Source: Halichondria panicea (taxonomy: Eukaryota > Porifera > Demospongiae > Suberitida > Halichondriidae). From it: DNA of 64,000 bases. The stretch lies in the NCBI RefSeq assembly GCF_963675165.1, contig NC_087377.1, positions 10,030,632 to 10,094,631 of the forward strand. The letters run 5' to 3'. The position numbers and the translations under genes are program-made. The notes below the pieces were generated by a model, which did not search any database, was not told where the DNA came from, and was given only the letters and a program-made list of their open reading frames with translations. Shown piece after piece: positions 56,054 to 64,000 of this stretch (within the stretch, counting starts at the first letter, position 1; each line of letters begins with the position of its first letter).

Positions 56054-57510
56054 ACTAGATAAATGAAAGAAACCTCAAATGAAGGAAGTTATATACTTAA
56101 AGGTCACGACTTGAAACACATAGATTTCAAGAGGTTGCCTAGGTACTTACATATACGCAATATTCCCACACACACCCTCTTTTTACATAATGGTGCACGT
56201 TGTTTCTCGGTAAACAAGTGTGCATGTTTGTTCAACCAGCGTTATTTCAAGTACAACAATTGCAGTATGGCTATAATTATAAGCCTACTAATCAAGCAAG
56301 CACGTTTATATGGATAGCCTCTAACAGAAGAGCTAGTGCCACACATACCAAAGTTTACACCGAATTTTTCGATCTCTTGACACAAACAGCTATAGGGAGG
56401 TGTTTGGCTAGTTGATCTCATAATGTATGTGACTCCCCTAGGAATTGAACTGACTATACTGGCACACCACATTGGGCATATGGAATGAAAACAACAATTC
56501 AATGTAAGAACAAGAAAACCTGTCTACAGTGCACAGCAGTCACTATTTTGGCTGACCATCAATAAAAGAGGTGGCAGGTTGAAACACGGTGCTATGGACA
56601 GTTTGAGAATCTGGCTGCATGTAGTCAGACTGAGAGCTAGGGTGACCTCTTTACAGGGACCATGGTTATAGAGACAGTTGTCCCAACAACACAACAACAG
56701 CATGCAGGCACCAACCACCAACCCCAACCCTAACCCAACTGACTACTCTAACACTGACCCTGCATGGACCCCACCAAAATGTCCCTGTCTTGAATTAGCT
56801 ATTGTGTGAGAGCACATCCAACGACACAGCTACTGCACAAAAATAGCCATGCATGTATGTATGGTATTAGCAACTTACAGACAGGCACTGTTTCATTGTA
56901 GATGGCGGGACTCCCCACACCAGCATCATTATCAGCTGTCACCAAGAATTGGAAACGCTGACAAGGCATTCCAAGCAGGGACTCCTCGAGAAAGTGAATA
57001 GAGAAGCTGGTTGTTGTCATGGCGCTATCTAGATACATCACGTTGCCACTGTCAGTTACGTTGAATATAGAGAGAGTGTAGTTGGTGCTGACCAGTGGGG
57101 GGGGGGCGTTGCTGGGTCGATCCCATACTAGCGTCAGGCCCATTGCCGTGGAGACTAGGTTAAGATTTCCAGGGGGGTCTGGGCGATCTGAAGAGGGTAG
57201 AAAAAATAATGATGTAACTTATTCAACATTTTTTGGAGGATGTAACATTTAGGTGTTGAGTAGATTGCAGTGAGGAGGTGTATCCATAATACAACATAAA
57301 GAACTTAGTTGTCCCTGCAATGCACTGCATGCCCACGTACAATAATATCTCAATCGGAGGGAATGACATAACATTTTAATTTTGCCCCTGCAATGTGCAC
57401 TGCCACTGGCTAAGTATTGCCAGATGGCCTCAAGGTGTGCACTAGTGATTAGATCATTGACAATGAAAACCACAGGGTTGCACAACAACATGTGTAAAGG
57501 CAAGCCAAGG

Positions 57511-58280
57511 CTAGCCTCGATCCCAGGCCTTACTTTTTCTTGCTGTTGTCACTGTTCATCCATAAAAGACATAGTGCTAGTGAGGCAACAAAGAAAGAAA
57601 TGGGCGTACAGTTAAGAAAAAGTAAGGCCTGGTTTGGGAAATCGCGTGATCCACAAGGATTTTTATGAACGTGGGCGATATGTAGCCCACAATCGTGACG
57701 TAAGGTATTCTCCCACGCATTCAGAGTTAATAAGACTGTACTGAGACAACCACCAAGCTGTGCTGCAAGTCAGATCAGAGAACCAGCGTGGCCAGCTCTG
57801 GTGGCAGTAGCTACCTGCTATATATGATAATGATGACTAACTTAAGCTATTCTTGATCTATACTAGCATGTAGAAAGACACAAGAAAAGGTAATAGTCTG
57901 ATAGAATCTGAACACACAATCTAGACTAGTAGATCATCTAGCTAAGCCTAAGGTATAGCTAGCTATAGTGCTTGCAAACTTCCAGTTCCAAGTCCATGTC
58001 CAGCTTGCTGCAGGTAAAGTTTTATTAGTCATAGATATCTGCGTGGGCAGTCCAACATCTCTAGCTCAGCATGCCCACGCTCATTTTCACCCTTCTACCA
58101 CCCTTCTACCCTCACGCGACTTCCCGATACAGGCTCTCCTTTTTCCTAACTCTACGTCTATTTCTTTCTTTATTCCTCCAATTAATACCGTATTTTATCT
58201 CATTGAACGATTAAGACAGTATTTTATCTTATTGAACGATTGTGATAAAGAACAGAAAAAGGAGAGCCTGTGTAGAGGCT
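57511..58280. mobile_element. Inserted element with 9-bp flanking duplication in E2 intron 2
   Basis: AAGCCAAGG occurs at 57502-57510 and again at 58281-58289, while E1 has it once (near 44300). The inserted ends are inverted-repeat-like (AGCCTCGATCCCAGGC... and AGCCTCTACACAGGCT... on the opposite strand). A 9-bp target duplication fits Mutator-type elements, but no transposase is present and the class is not settled. Confidence 0.65.
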
Positions 58281-58295
58281 AAGCCAAGGCATGCA

Positions 58296-58925
58296 CAGTG
58301 GATTGCAGTGCACTTGCAACAGAGATTTGCCAAACAGCAAAACCACAATCAGATAAATTATTATGAATATCATTATCAGTTTTCTGGAGTTTACTTGAAC
58401 TTTTCCAAGAGTACTGTACTACTTTATTACAGGTAGAAAGCATAGAGCCAACTGAAGTAACCAATTTTCAGCAGACACTCATTGAACCTCTCTAGGCATG
58501 CCCCCTCCCCCCCAAAGAACGTAATTTACATGCATGACATTTGTACACTGTATAGTCAGTCAAGCATTCTTGAAATGTATTTCATGCATTTCTAGTCTAC
58601 TTAAGCTTTTCAAGAGTGCTATCATAAAGTATCCATTCTGTAGGTATCTATGAGTGAGACTAATAGGAGTGCCCTGAGAATATCTATATAATCGCATGGA
58701 GGTGTATGACTGAGCACCTTTTTAGGATTTACTCCCCTGGGCCCAGCTTGTAGATTCAATTTGCTCATACCTGTATATGTTTAGGAATAAGCAGATGTTC
58801 AATGAGATTCTGCTAATTGTAATAAAAATGCAAGCTGAGCTTAGAATTACTATTGGTAATGAAATTCATATCTGGTGGTTTTGCTGTTTGGCAATTTTCT
58901 GTTGCAAGTGCACAGCAATCCACTG
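58296..58925. mobile_element. Element with about 56-bp terminal inverted repeats in E2 intron 2
   Basis: The left end CAGTGGATTGCAGTGCACTT is matched by the inverted right end through roughly 56 bases with few mismatches. It is absent from the E1 intron. No clear target duplication or transposase was seen. Confidence 0.75.
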
Positions 58926-59659
58926 TACGCATACACTAGCATGCAACAGTTGTATAACCCATGTACGCTACATTGATTGTACAAGCTAATAACAAGGTAA
59001 GGATTATTGTGACTCACTGTAAGTGGTTATGGAGACAGTTCGAGTGACCTCCCCTCGGTTGAGATCCCTGAAGCCCGTGCACTGACATTTGAGAATGTTC
59101 GAAGAGGCCTCTCCCAATCTCGTGTTCCTACTCTCGGCGGTGATTATCAGTCGCGTCGTATTAGTGGAGAGAATCTCGATAAATATTCCAGTGTCGGTGA
59201 AATCTAGGAATATGGAGTCAGTAGGGTTGATGAGTTGATGAGCTGGAAGGAGTTGATAATCCATGCTGGTTGGTTGCCGGGGGTAACGGAACAGTCGTAC
59301 GATATGTTATCTGAAAACGTGACGGGTTTTGTGAAGTTAGTCTGTGGTGATACCACCGCATTGATGGATTCTGCCCCTAGATAGAACGACAAGTATAATA
59401 AAATATTCACAAATTTAAGCTTTGATGTATACGCAACCATGGTTAAGGTTGGGTGCAATCCCAATCATGCTATTAAATGGACCTTGTCACAACTTAACTA
59501 GTTACTCTACTAAAAGGCTATAGCTAGCTACATGCAATTACAATACTGTTTCAAACTTCCCAGCCACTGTAGATCTATTCATATCATCTCAAGCAGTTGA
59601 CACTCACTTGCAATTCCTGCATGTAGAATCAGGAGGGAAAGTATCAGATGATACTTCAT

Positions 59660-59902
59660 TGTACTTACAGAGGAGCGTAAGATCTAGATACAGTCGGTCA
59701 CGTCTGGTTCAGCGCAGCATGACCGATCAGTACAGTGGTGCATGCTGCTGTCTCTCAGCAATAAAAGTGCTCAATAAGCATATAAAAAATCTTGCAGACT
59801 TTTGGGGGCGTACCTTGATTTGCAGCAATCTTTACAAGAAACCACAAGTTTGCATACAATTGCTCATTATAATCTTAGTAGATCTACCTCACACAGTGAA
59901 AG
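59660..59902. promoter_or_regulatory. Divergent promoter region between E2 and F2
   Basis: 243 bases between start codons, sharing blocks with 45195-45452, including CAATAAAAGTGCTCA. F2 is intact, which may explain retention of the shared blocks although E2 is broken. Confidence 0.5.
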
Positions 59903-61681
59903 ATGTTGCTTTTAAGTGCTATTATGATTTTGCTACTTTCTGGACATTATTTTGCTCAAGGTATGTATTAAGCTTATAGATCTAGCTAGGCTAAAGATCT
60001 TCACTACATGCATTGTATACTGTATAATTTTATAGAGATAATAAATATGTAATGCTATTGTCTCTTGTTGAATATATAAACTATACTGCAGATGAAACCA
60101 ACATCACTCACAATTATTGTTCAAGAATGGGGTTCACACTTTGGAGCAGTTTGACACTAACTTGTAGTCGAATTTGCAGCCAACAAGCAGAAAGCGATCG
60201 CGATCTAGATTTATGGTATATTCTACCAGGAGAAAATTTGCTCCGTCAACTAGATCTCCATAATAACTTTAGTTACATTATTGGTGGGAACCCGCAGAAA
60301 ATAAACGAATTTGAGAACGATGCTGGAGTAATTTTAAGTTTAACCAATAACATTAACAACATCGAGGATGTGTGTAATGCAGGTGAAGTAATTGAGTATT
60401 CACTCACCATAGAGAACACAGGGAGAAGTATTGATGGGCTTACGGTTACTTGTGGATCTAGAAAAATTGAGAATGATAACACCACTGACCAGATGGCTTC
60501 AAACTCAACCGTGTTATACCTAAGTAAGACAAAGTCTACTTTTTATATAATCCAATTATTATGAATTGTTCTTTGCATGCACGCAGAAAGTCAAATTACA
60601 ACATCCACAATCTCTAAAATAACGGTGTCTCCTGGTAGCAGTACCACAATCAACTGTACCCGTCAACGCTTTCCTGATAGAGAGGTCTCTATACGTAATC
60701 GATGGAGACTTCAACGAGGTGAAGACATAATCATCATTGAAGAAGAAGCAGTCAATCCGAAAGTAAATGGATTTCTTAATGAAACTGGCATAACTTTGGA
60801 ATTGACGAATTCTGACATATGTACATATAATGGATTTGTGAACTACACTCTTACTATTGGAAACATTAACCGAAAAGTTGCCGGGATGTTAATAACATGT
60901 GGAGCTATAGACAAAATAACCAAAATAAATAGTTCAACCAACATCGATGATGTATGGTATGCTGACCACTCAATGGAACTAGTTTTACGTGAGTTAATGC
61001 TTAATAATTATCACTGTACAATAAATCATTACAATTTAAAAACATAGAGAATCCAGTTTCAACAACTTCACAATTTGAGACGAGTGTTGCTAATGGTGGC
61101 AACTTCACCTTTAATTGCACTCGTTCATGTGGTCTACACATTGTCGATATGTGGAGTCTCGAACTTCAAGACAGGGAACCCTTTCTTATCAGGGGCAAAG
61201 ATCAGCAAGAAATATTTGAAAATGAAACTGGTGTGACATTGAAATTGACGAATACAGATTGCGACGATGATGTTGTTGAGTATTCCTTAAGCATTTGGAA
61301 AATTACAAGAAACATGGAAGGTCTCATAGTTAGGTGTGGAACTTTCTACAATGACTCACGAGACGTGTGGTATGCTCCACATTTTATAAGACTGAAAATA
61401 GGTATGTTTCTTCAAAGAATTCAGCAAAAATATAACAAAATGATTTACCCATAGATAACACGACTGAGTTTGAAGCTGCCATATTAGCCACAATGGCACA
61501 GCTGGAGAATTTCAAAACGACCATTGGAGGTACACTCGGAACAATTTTGCCAGCACTTTTAGCTGCTATCGTTGTAACTTTACTGATCATCATCAGATAC
61601 CAATATAAACTTATTAAGGATCTAGGAAAAGTTTCTGCAGCTTCTGTCGTATCTAACCGTAGTAGTACTGATCCAGATTAA
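59903..61681 (+). CDS. Gene F2: three-Ig membrane protein, 490 aa
   Basis: Five exons: 59903-59960, 60092-60523, 60587-60988, 61048-61401, 61455-61681, all joined in phase 1. Signal peptide MLLLSAIMILLLSGHYFAQG; three Ig-like domains of about 118-144 residues with the same layout: an opening Cys (LTCSR, INCTR, FNCTR), a Trp (WYI, RWRL, MWSL), a DAG/ETG-VTL strand, and a closing YSLTI...GL.VTCG strand. A short stalk (DNTTEFEAAILATMAQLE) leads to a TM helix (GTLGTILPALLAAIVVTLLI) and a 30-residue Ser-rich tail with no clear tyrosine signalling motif (RYQYK lies at the membrane). It is transcribed divergently from E2, suggesting an ancestral E-F co-expressed pair, perhaps receptor and co-receptor (inference). 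The family resembles no named receptor I can recognise beyond Ig-like. Confidence 0.8.
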
Positions 61682-61803
61682 TGTTTACATGCACACAAAC
61701 TCATATAAAGTGGCTATAATTTATCGTTTTAAACCCACACGTTCTCTCTCAATCTGTCATGGAAACATCATCATGTTTGATTTAATTACAAGCATAATTA
61801 ATG

Positions 61804-62292
61804 TCAGATAACTATCATGTCACTCACTGATGTAACAACTGTTTTTGCTCTGTTTGTAATAGAAATAGATCTCAGAAACTCCACACACAACTTGGCAACT
61901 TCAGGAGCATAATCCTGTAGCCTTGTGAACACAAGGTGATCCAAAATCAGAGCAGCTTCTTCACTCAAAAATCCCTCGGCAAACTGTTGAGTCAGATCAA
62001 TTGTAGTGGTCTCATGTTCCACTTTGTACTTGATGCCTAGTTTCTTCAGTGCAGCCGTTACTGTCTCCGCTGTGTACAGCTCGTATGTGCGTTGGTGTGA
62101 ATAAAATCTTGTAATGAGATCGTAAAGCGACTGTCGACTGGAGCTAATAATGACCAGCTCCCCTGTGCCAGGCTTCAGTAGCTGCGTGGCACCTGTGAGC
62201 ATTGGATCAAGTGCTGAGGCATGGTAGGTACAGTTGGCCATTAGAATAAAATCGAAAGGTTGCAGGCCATCATTTGTAAGTTCTTCGTAGTT
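61804..62292 (-). CDS. Histamine N-methyltransferase-like C-terminal fragment, copy 2 (partial)
   Basis: One open exon (acceptor CCTAG before 62292; TGA at 61804, or a GTGAGT donor near 61831) encodes about 162 residues. It matches the second half of the histamine N-methyltransferase family: LQPFDFILM corresponds to the DFIHM strand, ELVIISSS to the following strand, and LGIKYKVEHETTTIDLTQQF to the conserved LGLKY...TMDI region. The SAM-binding GGGxG motif half is missing, and upstream on the minus strand lies the E3 tail instead. So this is a captured fragment, a 3' exon of a gene with unseen parts, or a tail alternative for E3. A four-base insertion separates it from the broken copy at 49786. 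The family assignment is from remembered sequence similarity and needs a search. Confidence 0.5.
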   Translation of the reverse strand, partial: NYEELTNDGLQPFDFILMANCTYHASALDPMLTGATQLLKPGTGELVIISSSRQSLYDLITRFYSHQRTYELYTAETVTAALKKLGIKYKVEHETTTIDLTQQFAEGFLSEEAALILDHLVFTRLQDYAPEVAKLCVEFLRSISITNRAKTVVTSVSDMIVI

Positions 62293-62499
62293 CTAGGTTT
62301 CCTAGTTCTGACGCTTCCTCAGTAACCTCGCATGCTTGCTCGTCAGCAGTGATACTATACTTGTTAGGAGGGCCTTCGACAATTTCTGAAGTATGACTGA
62401 ATCCAGGGAGGCATCTTCACAACCATTGTTAACAAATTTGATACTCAGTCTCTTCTTACCCTTGTTTTTGAGCAAGCCCCTTCATTTTTTCAATGAAAG
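62293..62499 (-). other. Unresolved open stretch between E3 tail and methyltransferase exon
   Basis: Two overlapping frames are open on the minus strand. One reads SHTSEIVEGPPNKYSITADE and on for about 36 residues; the other reads CEDASLDSVILQKLSKALL. A near-identical stretch lies beyond the E2 tail (50205-50400). Conservation between copies could mean an alternative tail exon, or merely recent duplication; no domain was recognised. Confidence 0.3.
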
Positions 62500-64000
62500 G
62501 TAGGTGTTCCTTGATCCGACTTTCTCACTTTCCTCATGAATATCCTCCAACGAACCCTCGCTGAGGGCTTTGAGCAAATCGTCACTATAAAGTGTAGTTT
62601 AGAATACGTCTTTAGTAGAGGGGCTGTGTCTTCTTTACTAGCTGACGGGTCGTGGTTGTTAATCGTGAATGTATCGATTTGTGTGATTTTTAGACCTCGT
62701 ATTTCTTCCAGAAGCTGTTTTTTGTCGACTTTTAGCTTCAAAAAGAGCCTTTCTGGAACCTTAGCTGAATGGCACTTCTAGAGACCTGTATAAAGAATTA
62801 GCACAATAAAAACTGTCTGCACTACATTATGGTAAAGTATCATCAAACTAATACCTGAAAATTGAATTAAACTGGCAAAGTGTCATCGTATTTATAAGCA
62901 TAAATAGGTAACAAACCGTTCTTCCTGACAGTAGAGGCTGCTAGCTGTCTGAACCAGGGGACCCTTCTGTTAAGCTTCGTTTGACCGCTGGTCTTCGAGG
63001 TCACTAAGGGAACGTAGTTGGACGGGTGCGGAGGGCCACCAGCAGTAGCGTCAGCAGGAGGTGTGAAGTGGGTGTGGGAGGACTACTACTAAGGTCACGC
63101 TCAGCACTGACTTGATGGGGAGATGGTAGGTATCTGTGAGTACAGAGACAATGACTGTGATGATTATAGCTTAGTATACTTATTTATGCAATTATCGAGT
63201 CGATCTGTGGAATAGTATGATGCCATTATAGCTGGAAAAGACCGCTATCCGTTTACAGTATCTACGAGTACATAATTAATTTATTTGTAAAGTATTAATG
63301 CAGTAATTTAAAAGTGTACACACAAAATAATTATTATATACCTTCACCGTTTTGTTAGTGAGATCCATCGTGTTGATATCCACTGTGTACGTGATACCGG
63401 GAGTCTCAGCCGTAAGACTTAACTTGCCTTTCTGTATGGAGGAGCATGCAGTTCATAAGAAGTACTGAAACAATGTACATGACACGTATACATAATAACG
63501 TAAGCCTTGAGACCTCCTATGGAAATTAAAATTAATTCAGGATATTATGTTTCTATAATAATTATGCATTGCTAACAACAGGTGTCAGGGAGAACACTCT
63601 CATGCACCTTTAATTTGAACTGTTAAGTTTTGCAACATTAATCATATACTCACCAGGCTTTTGCGATGCATCTTACAATAAATCAGCAAAATCACTGTTA
63701 CCAACACAGCAGCAACTACAGTAGTAAAATGACCACAATAGGGATCACTATAGCAACCATATTGGTCCGAGTTGTCATCACAACAGTATCTATAGGGTGA
63801 AAATACAGAGTGTGTTTAAGTGCACGCAAGGGCTGAGGAGTGGTCAGTACGTACAATGACCTGATTCATAACATAATTATACACCGCAATGGTTTTTGCC
63901 TATTGCGTACATAATCCAACAATCATGACTTGTGTATAAAGATTTGTATAATTAACTCTGTTACAGTAGTGTCTGTGACAAGAAGGTCTAAGGAATACCG
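62500..64000 (-). pseudogene. Gene E3: 3' part of a third E copy (partial, decayed)
   Basis: Tail exons homologous to E1 lie at about 62500-62785 (last exon), 62917-63133 (Ser/Pro-rich), 63340-63430 (GKLSLTAET then ITYTVDIN) and the TM region near 63655-63800; the remainder is beyond the window. The last exon has a two-base gain in CTCTTTTTGAAGC against CTCTTTGGAGC in E1, giving early stops, and the Ser/Pro exon has an extra A near 63112. E2 and E3 share these tail differences, so they are closer to each other than to E1. Whether the 5' part is intact cannot be seen. Confidence 0.65.

Overview
The window is animal nuclear DNA. Genes are split by GT-AG introns (roughly 50-2000 bp) and encode secreted or type I membrane proteins built from Ig-like, fibronectin III (FN3) and sushi/CCP-like domains. 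Microsatellites and small inverted-repeat transposons are abundant. No operons, prokaryotic genes, rRNA or tRNA were recognised. Lineage cannot be fixed by eye; a non-bilaterian invertebrate such as a sponge is my best guess, from compact introns and unfamiliar domain mixtures (inference).

Layout. (1) 380-449, minus: signal-peptide exon of a gene running off the left edge. (2) 3.5-9.0 kb: two head-to-head paralogues, A (minus) and B (plus), Ig-like + FN3-like + CCP-like + TM, mirrored about a 39-bp palindrome at 6.59 kb; both carry frameshifts. (3) 9.9-36.6 kb: a tandem duplication of a two-gene unit, C1-D1 then C2-D2, each Ig + FN3 + split FN3-like + an unrecognised Cys-containing domain + TM + tail. 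C1 and D2 are open; C2 is broken; D1 has a C-type tail fused in frame to the last part of B's tail. (4) 37.2-64 kb: a second duplicated block. E1 (minus, same ectodomain order as C/D) is head-to-head with F1 (plus, Ig-like); then gene G (plus), a histamine-N-methyltransferase-like fragment (minus), a decayed E2 (minus) head-to-head with intact F2 (plus), a second methyltransferase fragment, and the 3' part of E3 running off the right edge.

How it fits together. By my exon reconstruction C1, D2, E1, F2 and G are intact, D1 is intact only if one exon is skipped, and A, B, C2, F1, E2, E3 and methyltransferase copy 1 are damaged. This is a birth-and-death cluster of cell-surface receptors. Ectodomain exons are nearly all phase 1-1 and tail exons phase 0-0, with the switch at the TM exon, so whole tails can be exchanged; at least one swap and one tail capture are visible. 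Tails differ in tyrosine content: none in C, an ITAM-like pair in A, ITIM-like sites in B and D2. Three otherwise different tails (C, D2, E1) share a GGPP proline-rich exon followed by a short module of similar pattern. By analogy with animal paired-receptor and allorecognition clusters the locus could serve self/non-self or microbial recognition; that role is inference from architecture only.
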